DNA of 64,000 bases from Epiperipatus broadwayi. Taxonomy: Eukaryota > Onychophora > Udeonychophora > Euonychophora > Peripatidae. Location: positions 16,475,338-16,539,337 of the forward strand of contig JAQFVV010012404.1 of NCBI GenBank assembly GCA_028023455.1. The letters are read 5' to 3'. Position 1 is the stretch's first letter. Each line of letters starts with the position of its first letter. The notes under the pieces are model-generated. The model searched no databases and was not told the DNA's origin. It worked only from the letters and a program-made list of their open reading frames with translations. Shown piece after piece: positions 47,901 through 60,142 of this stretch. The position numbers and the translations under genes were made by a program.

Positions 47901-50900
47901 ATATTTTTATGTAGACAGTAGAACACAAAAGAAAACTATAAATCTATTTTCTATTTTACTATAACTCTCAATAGAAATATTGGAAAGGTGTTTGTCTTAC
48001 AGTGGGCTATTAAACCATAAAATGTAAAAATAAATGAACAAAACTAAAGATGATAAAAACAGGACGAAAAAAATTGAGACAAATAAAATAATTATTGCAA
48101 AATTATTGCTTTTATATGTACCCTCATAACAACTATCAACAATTTTTTTATAAGTCTATCATCATATTTTATAGTTTTATGATAATAAATATAATAAAGA
48201 TGTAATATAATTTATATACTACTTTCACCATAGTTAAGTTTTCAGTTTATTTTATTTTACTTTTTTTTTTTTTTGGTTTGTAATAAAAGAAGTTTACATT
48301 ATCTTTGAAATTAATTTTACACTGTATAAAAGATGTAAATTCTTTAACTCTTAGTTATATATATTTCAGTAGTTCTAGAAAGTTAATTCTTTTAATAAAA
48401 TATACATAGTAAATGGCATTACAATATAAAAGCCACATTTTGTTATAACTATACAAGCCAATTTATAGACTACAAATATGGTAATGTATACCACATTTGA
48501 TATTTTATATATTTCTTTTTAATTTCTTTAGCAGATACATTTACACTTTGAAATACTTAATTACCTTTTCTAGTTAATGTTTTACACTTGCGTTTTATTT
48601 TTAGCATTATCTTTCCGATAAAATGCAACAAACATTACACTTTTTTAGAGCAAATTTGAGATTGCCTTTATGAAGTAAGTGGGTGGAGAAACTGTTGACA
48701 CTTTTACAACAAATTGTGCTGCTAACTATTTACTTTATATGCCTAATCCAACAAAGACATAACTTTATAACCATAGTCTGTATAATATCACTTACTAAAA
48801 AACAAATTACTGATTTTATGATTTTTTTATCATATGTTTAGAATATTACAAAGTATTTTATTGATGTTTTTAATATTATGTAAATATATATTGCAGATCT
48901 TACATTTATTATATTAAAGTGGGCATTGTAGCAGTTTGAATATACAAATAATTTACTTTTAAAAACTGTAATAACAATGATAAAAAAAACCTTATATTTA
49001 AACTTATTAAATGCAGTAGCAGAGATTTTATATTATACTTCAATATTCAAGTTTTTTTCTACTTAAAAAAAACTATCAATATACTGTGTAATCATTGGCA
49101 TACTATAAATATATAAACCAAAAAGACAAAGGTCTTATTTTTTTAATCAAACTAGTGTCACATCATAATTATGAAGTTTGCTATAAGCTATTTCATATAT
49201 CACTATAATAAAAACTTAAACAAAATTGGAGCATATACACATTCTTGTTTAACACAAATTGTCAATTTAAGCACTGCTTTTCTATTATGTAAAAACTATA
49301 TAATATGAATAAATAGGATGAAGAACAAATTCATTTCAAATATCACTACAAACCTGACAATTAATTGAGTGACATGTTTTGACAAAATTAATTCAAACAT
49401 TATATAAACTACATTTTATCTCTCCACACATTTTTTGAATTTGCTACAGAAAACATCTCTTTAGTAAGTTTTTTTGATTTTTACCATTCATTTATGTTTT
49501 AAAAGCAACATTATATATTCCTAACAAATACTAATAGTTCCATATTTTAAATTTTTTAATGTATTTTATCAAAATGAGAAGCCTTTCCATTTTAAAATTA
49601 TAAAGAGCAATTATAATATCATTAATTGGATATCTTTATCCAACTAAATGAGTAAATAGGATAAATATATTATTATAAAATTATATGATTTAACTCAAAT
49701 TACTGTAATTATAATTATACAATATCATATTGAGAAAATCTTTTTTATTGTTTGTTTTATTTTATGTGCTTAGCTGACTTTCAGTTCATACAAGTCATAG
49801 ATGTTGGAGGCAAAAGTTGACTAAGCACATAAAATAAAATTGTGACTTTGTTGTTACCAGAAATATTGAATATGTACATTTTTTCAGCAGTTTTAATCCA
49901 CCAATCAATTATAAGCAATTTTACCATTTGTTAAACTTCAATTTTCTTGTTTTACATTTAATCAAATTGCTAATAATAAAGTTATTGTCAAAGAGCCAAT
50001 CAGGTTTCTTCTTTTAAGTTTCTTCTTTTAAGTAAACAATTAAAAGATTAATTTTTAATCATAACATACTTTTAAAAAAAATGCTATTCCTTAATAACTT
50101 TATAGTTTTGAAAATCTGAAAGGGCAATTTCAATGTTGAGTTGCTGATGAAATTCAATGAGGTTGATAGACCTCCAACAAAATGTGCACAATGTGGACTA
50201 AATATTGTATGAATATGACTGGAACAAGGTCTACTTTTTAATGCAAATGTTTTAATTTTGAAGCATTATAGAACATGATTTGAATTTGTGAAGCTTATAT
50301 AATATAAAATTAATTTACATTTGAGTTTTTTTAACTATAAAGTAATTCATAATTCATTTTATACCATTGCTTTGAGCATAGATGCTATCAAGTGTTTTTA
50401 TAGCAATTTTTAGTATTTACATATTATATCTGCTCTGCCTTTTCACATCCATCTCATTTCATTGATAAATTTCTAACTTTGTGATCTCATCAAAAATGTG
50501 AACACAGGAACTTCACACAAACTTAAGTAATAAATCTGTACACAAAAATAATAAAAACACATTACTATACTAATTAAAAATAGGTAGTTGTGAGTTTTTG
50601 TTTCATTGTGGCAATTGAGAATAGAACAGTAGCAATTCTGAAGGAAGCAATCAAACAAAATGAGGAAGACAGCTCAACAATTTATTTAGATTTCTGGAAA
50701 GGGTACAGAACTGAGAAACTATGATCTTCCAGCTGCACAAAGAAAATGACACTTTTTTTACATTCTGGACAATATTTTTTAAAAAATCAGTCCATTACAT
50801 TGGTTTTATTTTAATAAAAGTTTACCAATTTTTTTAATGTTTTGATAAAAGTTTGCTATTTTTTTTCCAATAAAATAAATGTACTTAGACACATTTCTTG

Positions 50901-51967
50901 ATCAAGATCCCATGCAGGTATTATATCACATACACATGTGCTTTAACTCTCCATTTTGTAAATCCTGAACAGACATGGGGCTTTGTTTTTATCTGTCCAT
51001 TTTGTACTTTTCTGTCATAGTTAATAGATGCAAGTTTTTTTTCCTTGTTTTACTGACAATTTTGTAGTTAATATACTTCTTGTTTTTGATTTGTAAATAT
51101 CATGATTAAATTGGCAATGCCTTAAAATAAAGTAGTAATGTTTGGAGACCTTCTTCAGAAATACACATGATTGTTTCATTGTGAGCAAATGAATAGATGT
51201 AGTAGTAATTTTGTTTTTACACAGGCAAAACTTTCCATACAGTAGTGCCACACTGTTTAATAACAGTTATGTGCTAGTATAAGAGATGGTGATCATGTGA
51301 AATTTTGTTTTCATTTTGCTGATGCAGTGTTTTTTTTTTTTTGCTAATTTTGTTTTAGTGTCCATTTTGTAGTTTCCTGCCAGAATTAATATAGGTAGTA
51401 TTTTTTAATTTTAAGTAAAATTTAAGAATGACTGCCATGTTTGCAATGGCATAATGCTGCACCTTTCTCCAGTAGGAGGCAAAAGTATGCTTGTGATGGC
51501 AAAATGCCATTTTAAAAACTCAACTATATATTTTTATTTAATACCGTAATGTGTTTTTATTATTATTGTGTACAAATTTATAATTTTCTTATTGTTAAAT
51601 ATGTACTTTTTCAGGTTTATGTATTATTCTAGTGTGATTAGTGTTACAGATTAGAGTTGCTAAGACATTTAAAATACATATTAGTCTGTTGATAACTTTC
51701 TGAACCTTGCAAAAATGTCACAAAATAATGTGCATGTGGAGTACATTTTTACAAATTTATCACTTAAATTTGTCAGAAGTTCTGGTGTATATGTTATTTG
51801 AAAAAACTGCAAGATTAGAAAGTTAGTGGCAGACTGATATGTATGCAAAATGCCACAACAGGTCTAAGACATAAGCCAATTTTTCTGCCTACACAATGCA
51901 TTTTAATGGTTAATAAGTATATAAAAATAATTAGTGCAAACTTTTTGAAAAAACAGATGTCCTTGAA
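41941..51967. other. Ten kb of AT-rich DNA without recognisable elements
   Basis: I read this stretch on both strands and found no protein family, RNA gene or dispersed repeat. Open frames at 43216-43398, 44227-44430, 45483-45788, 45917-46117, 46272-46466, 47619-47840, 50473-50658 and 51021-51251 show no motifs and have composition typical of chance readings. An (AC)n lies at about 45770-45787 and a hairpin at 49755-49839. Confidence 0.4.
49755..49839. repeat. Perfect 19-bp inverted repeat with 47-base loop
   Basis: TTTTATTTTATGTGCTTAG at 49755-49773 and its exact complement at 49821-49839. Pairing weakly continues inward (ACTTT/AAAGT). It may be a miniature element or a chance remnant. Confidence 0.7.
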
Positions 51968-52157
51968 TATATAAAATATTTTTAATGCCCCATAGCAAAA
52001 TTATTTCAGCCATACTCATCCTTTAAATAAAAAAAGCTTGAATTTTGCAGCCCATTTTAAAGAAATTCAAATGGGATGCAAAATTCATGCATTTTTTAAT
52101 TTAAAGAGTAAGTATGGCTGAAAGAATTTACCTATAGGGCTTAAAATACTTTATATA
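51968..52157. repeat. Palindrome with about 90-bp arms
   Basis: The left arm contains GCCCCATAGC-x-AAATT, TTTCAGCCATACTCATCCTT and GAATTTTGCAGCCCATTT. The right arm carries the complements AAATGGGATGCAAAATTC, AGAGTAAGTATGGCTGAAAG and CCTATAGGGC. The loop is about 10 bases. It ends about 30 bp before a (TA)n and the fifth hammerhead unit. It has the form of a MITE. Confidence 0.75.
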
Positions 52158-52189
52158 GATTTCAGCTAGTGTTACACATTGTTTTACTG

Positions 52190-52209
52190 AATATATATAT
52201 ATATATATA
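52190..52209. repeat. (TA)n bordering the single retrozyme-like unit
   Basis: Ten TA units directly left of the repeat; a shorter TA run (52647-52656) lies on the right, which may hide the target duplication. Confidence 0.9.
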
Positions 52210-52648
52210 AGCTTTTTAACTTGCATTTTTGTTTATCATAAATGTACCTTTGAGGTCTTTCTTGCAATGATATAGATTGCAGAGGCTTCTACTATGTGGT
52301 GATGCTGAACTGAGATCAGACCCATATAGCTATCTGGTTTGCTATGCTGAGTTTGAAGACATTACGTGTCTAAAAAATTCACACTTGCAAGCTGAATAGA
52401 AATTGTTTCATAAACGCTCAGAGTTTGTATTTAGATCTAGTTTCTTTATTCCTGTCTTTCACTGACGATAGCAAATAGCTTGAAATCATGATCTGAAAGT
52501 GGAATTATAGTTAGAGATAGTGAATACTAACTACTCTGACGTTTATGTAAACGAAAATACGCTTGATAGGTGTTTTTGGTAGGACGCCATCTGTGGACAT
52601 AAATACAAGCGTTAGCAAGCTTTTTAACTTGCATTTTTGTTTATCATA
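52209..52648 (+). mobile_element. Single retrozyme-like unit with direct terminal repeats
   Basis: One complete copy of the 399-bp hammerhead repeat (here 408 bp through small insertions), in the orientation of units C and D. A 32-bp segment beginning AAGCTTTTTAACTTGC occurs at both ends (52209-52240 and 52617-52648), so the insertion is slightly more than one unit long. A direct-repeat-bounded monomer between TA tracts is the structure expected if a circular or multimeric RNA is reverse transcribed a little past one full turn. No ORF. Confidence 0.83.
52448..52505 (+). ncRNA. Type I hammerhead ribozyme, single unit
   Basis: ATTCC, loop TGT, CTTTCA (52456-52461), core CTGACGA (52462-52468; position 7 may be any base in hammerheads), stem II 52469-52481, GAA 52482-52484, ATCATGAT 52485-52492, C17 at 52493, TGAAAG 52494-52499, T, GGAAT 52501-52505. 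Stem I is completely paired on both sides of the internal loop. All core positions satisfy the consensus, so this is the best candidate for an active ribozyme together with unit D. Confidence 0.88.
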
Positions 52649-52656
52649 TATATATA

Positions 52657-53399
52657 GTGTTGAAAATGGCCAACTTTTGCCATGACAATATTACAAGCTT
52701 CTTAAATTTAGATTGGGGTAATAGGGAAATAATATTTAATTCTTTATTTTTTTTATCTTAATAATGGATATTTAAATATTTTCTTCATCACACGATAATA
52801 TAAAAATTTTCAAATACTATTTTAAACATAATGTGAATATTTGAAATGTATTATAATATGTAAAAGAGAGAGAAAAATATAAAATCAGATAAATAATTTC
52901 TTTTGTTCTCTCTTCAATAAATTTATCTATTTACTAGTTTTAATTTTAATTTTGAAAATGTATTAAGAAAAAAAAATTTCTCTTCAGTAAATTACTTCAT
53001 AAATTTTAATTCTAACTTCTAAGAGAGATAAATAAATCAAGTTTTAAAAGAAAGAAGAAAAAAAAACATTTTTGTTAATTTTTTTAAATAATTAATTTTT
53101 TTTCTCCTTTTCTCATTATCCGTCTTCAATACAATAGGCAGTGTTTATCAGACCAGTGTAAGTAGTCTGATTATCTTGTTTTACTTTTGGAAAACTAAAA
53201 TTAAAGAAGAATTTCAAAACTATGATTATAATTTTTTTAATAAAAAAAATAAAATATCTAAACAATGTTTTGTGTAAAAATAGTCCTAATAGTCAGTATT
53301 AAAATTTGTCATGTAGAAGACTGGATTGTGATTGATTGAAGCAGGGTTGTTCTAATTAGGGATGTGGGGTCAACCAGAAGACATGTCTTGTAAGAAACT
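52657..53399. other. AT-rich DNA, nothing recognised
   Basis: No coding text or repeat placed. Confidence 0.35.
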
Positions 53400-53611
53400 T
53401 TGAGTTTCTGACCCAGCTGTTGAAGAAGACAGTCAATTCTAAGCCAGTGAAGAAAGAAGCAGAAGTCTTAACCAAGCTGTTGCAGAAAACAGCAGAAGTC
53501 TCACTCAAGTTGTTGAAAAGAATAGTAGAAATTTTAATTTATCTGTGTAAAGCATACTATGAGTTTAGCTATAAAATTGTTTCTACCATGAAAACTATGT
53601 GCTATGTTTAG
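53400..53611 (+). other. Short ORF built from a Lys/Leu/Glu-rich minisatellite
   Basis: A 63-codon frame (53420-53611) rests on a degenerate repeat of about 42-45 bp, seen as CCAGCTGTTGAAGAAGACAG, CAAGCTGTTGCAGAAAACAG and CAAGTTGTTGAAAAGAATAG. The protein reads KLLQKTAEVSLKLLKRIVEI, which would be amphipathic. Locally it is less AT-rich than its flanks. I do not recognise it. It may be part of an LTR or UTR rather than a gene. Confidence 0.3.
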
Positions 53612-55918
53612 CTAAAACCTAAATATCTACTTTTATGTAACCTGCTTCACTGGAATAAAATGTAAAGCATATAAAAAAATGTCTCTGAAGGAATTTGCAA
53701 CACAAATCACATCTCCAACCTTGGGAATGAGGGTGTCTATATATTGAAAATAAATAAATAAATTCTGGCTGTGTGCATTAGTCTAAAATTTTCTACAGTC
53801 AAGTAGAAAAAAATGTGTACATTCAATTGGAAGTGAAAATTTCAAAAAGAAAACCTAAGTGGAAAAGCAGGAAATTATAAATGCAAAAATTAAAGTAAAA
53901 CCATGATAAAATATATCTAACTCAGAAATTATTATGTTAAGCATTAAACAATTAATTTTCCCTTTACAAGAAATCTTTTAAATAATTGTTCTATTTATAC
54001 ACCAATATTATTTATCCAAGGGTGTAACATACTGTAACTTTCAAAATGTACAGCTCACATACAAATTATTCAAGGACAATTTACACGGGATCTCCACATC
54101 CTGACTCACAGAATAAACAACATTTCCTTTTTATAGCTTGTTAAAATCAGCTAAACACATGAGACTCTCTATCACATTCTAACTAAATTATTGACTGCAA
54201 AATAATGCCAAATGCCAAAAATAATAAGCACTACAATTTATGTGCTTATATACATTACTATAACACATACAATAGCATAAATTAACTGCCCTGTCAATAA
54301 CCAAGTTAGTACAATTAGTTATTTATGGATTTAATAATTAACTTTATGTACAGATAATATATGATATAATACATTATAATACATTCTTAATTGTTTCTAA
54401 ACAGAGATAAACTTGCTGCATAGTTCAACAATCACAACTATTAATTAATACAGTTTTAAGATTTAATAAACCTATAATCAGATGATACTCTAAATTCATT
54501 AACTATTTAAGTGACTACTATAAATACTTTCAGGCTGTAATGCAGATAAATAACTAAATTCTTTATTTGCAAGTGTAACAAGCAACATCTGCATTATATT
54601 ATTTATGAATAAATAAATACACATGTATATGCTATACAATAGGAACTTGCTTCTATTGCATACTATTGAAAAGATAAGAGTGATCAGTAATTACAAATGG
54701 TATTATTCAGGACATGGATATAAATAATGCTTGTAATATACAGTAGGAATTTCTGTCTATCATATACTATTGCAATAAGTAAAATAATGAATGCAAGTGA
54801 CCAGCAATCACAATAGTATTGCAATCATATATGAATAAATAATATACATACAAACGAATTTCATCTATAAACAAAACAGCCCAAAATAAAGTTATGACAT
54901 TTCAGTTATAGCAATACATCCAAATTATTATTCCTCAAATCTGTCGGGTAGTTTGATTAAAATTAGAAACTATTAAAAGATAATAAAAAGACACTAATAA
55001 TTTATTCTGTCTATGCAGCATGTTTTGTATCTGATATAGAGTTCATCAAGCAACAATTAAATTATAATTTTGACAACTTTTTATTGTACCATTTCTGGCC
55101 AATTTAGGCTTTATACATTATAAATTGCTAATGTATTTTTGTTAATCAAGTTATGTCTACATTTATTCATTCTTGATATTAAAAAGCTTCACAGGACATA
55201 ACTACATTTCCAGATTAACTCACCTATTTTTTTATTCTGATTTGCATTCCCAGCAAAATCATTTTTTTATTTGTTTAAGAGGACACCAAGATTTGTAGAC
55301 ACACTGATTCTCATTGCATCACATACCATAGATTCACAGTAAATAACTACACATAATATTTTTTTGTGATTTCACTTTCTTGTCACTTCATCTTTTGTAA
55401 GAATTTTCCCTCAGCTTTGATTATTAAACAAGCATATTGGCATAAGTAATTTATATATTTTTACAAACTTAATAATAAAATCTAATAAACTAAAATTAAG
55501 ATCATACAATGAAAGGTTTATATTAATGGTAAATATTTTATTAAGACAAATAAAATATTTAAATGAAAGTTATGAATTACTAATAAAACAGAAAGAACAT
55601 ACACACACTCATCCAGATAATAATGTTATTCAAATAATTAAAACAGTTCATATTACAATTTTTTTTAAGCCATAAACAAAATAGTCTCTTGAAGAATAAA
55701 ATGGTGAATGTTTCTTTATTAGTACAAGAAGTTATAGTTAGTTTAGTTTGCAAACATAATTAATTAGATATGAGTTGTGGTATGAATATTATCTTAGTGA
55801 TAAGTTCCGTGAGTTTACATAGATCATTGATTATAACATGCATGGTCTTGGGATGAAGAGCTCAGTGGTAGTTAGCTTTGATTTAATCCTGTTGACATTT
55901 TCACACTTCTGGTCCATA
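53612..55918. other. AT-rich DNA, nothing recognised
   Basis: Tandem-like AATAAATAAATAAATTC at about 53750; otherwise featureless. Confidence 0.35.
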
Positions 55919-56341
55919 GTAATGTAAGACCACACTTGAGGCTTTCACGGATACCTTTTTATGAGGTAAAGCTTCAGCAAACTCTGTGTTTTTTTTTATG
56001 CAGACAAATTGATTCTGCACATGAGTAGTCCTAGATGGAGGAATTTTCTTGTGGTTGTGAGGATAAGAAAACCATAATTACCCCCTCCTGTCTTCTCATC
56101 CCATACAGGACTTAAAGAAACTGTGAACCAAAAGACCCTCTTTGAAGTTGTCCACTTTTTATACCTCGAATAGTTTTGAGATTTCTGCATATATATTTTC
56201 ATTTTTTGTTTCTTTATCAGAATACAAGTTGATAATTGTGTACATTCCTTTTTGCTTTTTAGTTACTAAATTCTTTTTTTTATAAATTTGCTCAGCACGA
56301 TCTTTAATTAGTGTTAGAAGGACATTACTTTGCCAAAACAA
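55919..56341 (-). other. Unrecognised minus-strand reading, possible gene or element relic
   Basis: Three adjoining minus-strand frames carry varied, non-repetitive protein text: NVLLTLIKDRAEQIYKKK (56159-56341), FTVSLSPVWDEKTGGGNYGF (55996-56202), and QNQFVCIKKNTEFAEALPHK with KVSVKASSVVLHYYGPEV (about 55920-56065). Composition is more gene-like than the surroundings, but frames shift and I cannot name a family. A decayed transposon ORF or a pseudogene exon are both possible. Confidence 0.3.
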
Positions 56342-56589
56342 ATAAAATTATCCTTTAAATATATTAAAAGATCTATTCAGTTCAAAAATAAATTTATTAA
56401 AATTAATATGTTACCAAAACATCAAACAGATTGTAGTGTGTGGTGATTTATTCTATGTAAAAATCGAGTAAAAATATTCAAAACGTAAATATTAATTCAA
56501 CTTGTATTTTACAACTTTAAAATCATTTTAATAACTAAAAATGTCATATACTCACAAGGAAATTTCAAAATAATAGGTTTAATAAGTAT

Positions 56590-58605
56590 GGAAAAGTAAG
56601 ATATTTAGCTTCTCTTCTCCACATCACCCCTGCACACTTTCTTATTTCATCTATCCATCTCACATGTGGTCTCTTCCTGGGTCTTCTACAATCTCTTAGA
56701 ATCCAGTTTAAGATTACAATTGTCCATCTACTATCATCTCTTCTAGAAATATGTCCAGCCCAACTCCACTTTAATCTTTTCAATGAAGTCAGTTGCACCT
56801 TATTGTTCTCTTACCGATATATTGGGTTCTCGATCTCTTTCTTTTACTCCCAATATACATCTCTCCATACTTCTTTGAGTGGTCTGAAGTCTGTATTGCT
56901 CTTCTATTAAGTAAGAACAGGTAAAACATGTTTATTAAAAAATCTTTCTTTACAAACACATAGGCATATTTCCTTTTAGTATCAAGTTATTTCTACTAAA
57001 AGCACTCCAACCAAGTTTAATTCTATGATTAATTTCATCCATTATGTTTCCATCTGTATTAATAATCTGACCAAGGCGTTTGTAACTGTTAACTTCTTCT
57101 AACTCATCATAAACAATCTTTATTTTCATATTTTGAGAAAATCCATTAAACATTACTTGAGTCATTTTAACATTTATCTTTAGTCCTACTTTCATCTGAT
57201 AACTACTGCAACATTTCCTGTAGATCTAAAGCATTATTAGCAAAAACAACTACATCATCTGAAAAATCTAAATGACCGAAATAATCATTTACTTTCACTC
57301 CTTTAGCTTTTCATTTTAATCCACAAAATACTTCTTGCAGCACTGCTGTAAAAAGTTTTGGGGATATGGAGTCACCCCATCTTACATGTTGACTTTTCCA
57401 GTATCATTATCTAATCTAATTGCTGCTGTTGCATTTTTATAAATATTCTTTAAAATATGACAATATCTTGGATCTATACCTTGATGATCCAATGCTTTAA
57501 TCACTGAAGAAAAATTTAGATTCAAATGCCTTTTCATAATCTAGAAATCGAAAACATAATGTCAACTCATATTCATTTGTCCTTTCTATAACTTCTCTCA
57601 ATCCCTGGATATGATATCCTGTACTAAAACCACTTTTAAATCCAGATTGTTCTCTTGGTTGGTGGAAGTCCAGTGTTCTCTGTAGACGAGTTGTAATTAT
57701 CTTCGTAAAAATTTTGTGTAAAATTGATAAAAGACTGATAGGTCTGTAATTTTGAATATCTTCTTTATCACCTTTTTTAAATATTAAGATTAATACTACA
57801 TTATTCCAATCATCTGATACATCTTTATCATTTAGACAGTTGGTATATGACGTTGTTAAAAAATTTCTATTTTTTCAACTGCTTCTTTTAATATATCAAT
57901 TATAATTCTACCATTACCTGGAATCTTTCCTTTCTTCATATATTTAATTGTATGTCTCACTTCTTTATTTAAAATTCTGGGAAATTCAGAAGATATAATA
58001 GATATAGGAGGTATTTGTTCTTTATTACTATATAATTGTTGATAAAAGTCTTCTATCCATTCCATGATGTCATCTCTCTTTTTAATAATAATTCCAGCTT
58101 TTTTTCTTATTGCAAATATAAATTTCCTACCAATACCAAAATGTTGTTTTACACTCTTGAGACTTTCATTCTCTTCTACTGCTTTCCTTCCTAGTTCACA
58201 GTTATACACTCTTATATCATTTTCAACTTTTTTCTGCATCATTTTACAAAATTCTACATATTCAATCCTTTTTAACACATCATTTTTGTGTATTTTCATA
58301 TTCCTTTTTTTCTTCATAAATTCGCTAGTCTCAGTAAAAATGTTATTGGTCAAGTGCTGCTTTTTTCAACCAGCTATTTTTGTTGCAGTTTTTAAAAGTG
58401 TATCAGTTGTTTTCATATTAATTTCATTCAAATGTGAATCATGTTCAAAATCTACTAATACTTGAAACCTATTTGTAAGTTCTAATTTAAATTCATTAGA
58501 ATGTTTCTGAAAATTAGGAATATCAACTGTAAATATTGTTTTTCTTAATAATTTTTGTCTCTCTAGTTTTGCACTAACGTGTATTTCACATCTTACAACT
58601 TCCTT
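56590..58605 (-). mobile_element. LINE copy: endonuclease end, linker and RT
   Basis: Minus-strand RTE-like LINE, truncated at both ends. From the 5' side it shows the end of the endonuclease (about 58605), then a linker open from 58353 to 57856 (NDVLKRIEYVEFCKMMQKKV, VKQHFGIGRKFIFAIRKKAG, WIEDFYQQLYSNKEQIPP). RT follows: RPISLLSILHKIFTKII, GFKSGFSTGYHIQGLREVIE, LCFRFLDYEKAFE (motif A Asp kept), SISPKLFTAVLQEVF and LDFSDDVVVF (FADD changed to FSDD). The C-terminus reads LKRLKWSWAGHISRRDDSRW and RPRKRPHVRWIDEIRKCAG. The last part and the GAT-rich tail are missing. Stops between blocks show it is inactive, but its linker is the best preserved here. Confidence 0.87.
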
Positions 58606-59126
58606 TGCATTTCACTTTGACAGCAGAAACTTGAACGAAAATATATTAATTTATTAGTTACAAAAAAATCTGAAAAGTTCAGAAATCTACTGCCAAAAGA
58701 AACTACAAAGATCTGAACCTTTCCCATCAAATGGCTGATTGTTAGTTTTTTTGTGGGAGATTAATTGTTAATGCCTCGTTTATTATAGCTAGCAATGAGC
58801 AAAAAATTGTATATTTTTTATAGCTTATTTAAATGTTTATGATTATTTTTATAAAATATTTGTATAATAATTATTTAAAAACAAAAGTATCTATGATTAC
58901 ACTTTGATTTTAGTCAAATATATATTTTTTTTAAAAAAAGTTAAGAAATATGTTGAAGTGGTAGAAAGGAAATTATAAGTAATAGCTTGCTAAATATAGT
59001 AGTACATAACTTTTGTGATATCTTAATAATTATAAATCAATTTTATAAATTTTAGAAGAAAATTTCATAGATTTGTGATGACTTAACATTAATTCATTTG
59101 GTTTTTACAAATAAAGTTCAATCAAC
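58606..59126. other. AT-rich DNA, nothing recognised
   Basis: No coding text or repeat placed. Confidence 0.35.
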
Positions 59127-60142
59127 AAAAATTTTGATAGTCTTCTCTTAGCGTGTTGAAACCACTAGAAGGTGTACTTTCTATATAAACACAGAAATAT
59201 GCCGTTTACCCGGCCCAATATTTCTGTGCTTTTGCATAGAAAGTTATAACCTATAGAACAGTTCTATTCATATTAGCCATTAGCAGGATTAGATGGCATT
59301 GACACCAACATTATGGCCTGCTGATGTGCTTCATGACACTATGCAAATGTGCACACTTAATAGATCACTACTGTATAGTGTGAGGGTGTTTGGAATCCAA
59401 TTATGCCTTTGTAATAGTGATTTTACATCCTAACTGACGTTCTAGTACATACTAATAATTGTAAGCATGTCCCTATGCTTCCCTACATATCATAGAATGT
59501 GAAAACAATTGCAAAAGGATCAGGCCAAGCACCATTTTACACCAGTCATGTGAAAAGATGTTTGTGTGAGAACAGCTATGAATCAAATGAAATGGCTGAG
59601 GTTGCACATTGTTTTGAAAATCATAAGCTTGGTTTGATTCAGAGTACTGCCTCTTTTGACCAATTCTTTGGACCAGCAAAACCATCACCCTCTCCCTGCA
59701 CATTCCAGTGCACCATGCTGACATGTCTAATGTAATTTACAAATGTAATTATTGTACTTTAGAAAATAATGTCGCTTTATAAATTGAGTACTGCATCTTT
59801 TGGCTGATCCTTCAGACTGGCAAAACCATCGGTCCTTCCCTCCCCCTATGCACATTCCAGCACTACATGTGGATTTGTGGAATGTAATTTAAAATATTGC
59901 ATTTCAGAAATATTTTTTTTACAAAATAATGTTTCGTAAATTGTTTAAAAATAGTTTGCAAATTGTCACAAAGTGGTAAAATGTCTAATGTAATTTAAAA
60001 ACGTAATTATTCCATTTTAGAAAATAATGTTAAAGTTGAAAATAAAAAAAAAAGGCCCGGTAATGTTATATTTCTGTGCGTTTGCATAGAAAGTACACCC
60101 TCTCGCGGTTTCAACATGCTAAGAGAAGACTATCAAAATTTT
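59127..60142. mobile_element. DNA transposon with about 100-bp terminal inverted repeats
   Basis: The left end AAAATTTTGATAGTCTTCTC is the complement of the right end (…GAGAAGACTATCAAAATTTT), and matching continues inward through GTTGAAACC, GTGTACTTTCTAT and CACAGAAATAT to CCCGGCCC. The left end also folds on itself: ACAGAAATAT and ATATTTCTGTG lie about 17 bases apart. The interior holds a tandem repeat of about 140 bp (GAGTACTGC-TCTTTTG, GCACATTCCAG, ATGTAATTT) at 59640-59785 and 59786-59925, with a third partial copy to about 60035. Open frames at 59473-59735 on both strands are not recognised. At about 1.0 kb it is probably non-autonomous. The superfamily is unclear because no target duplication stands out. 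Confidence 0.78.

Noticed and set aside
58064-58465. Plus-strand 133-codon frame
   Set aside because: Antisense shadow of the LINE linker, which is conserved on the minus strand in four copies.
59473-59735. Overlapping frames on both strands in the TIR element as a transposase
   Set aside because: No catalytic motif, too short, and largely covering the internal tandem repeat.
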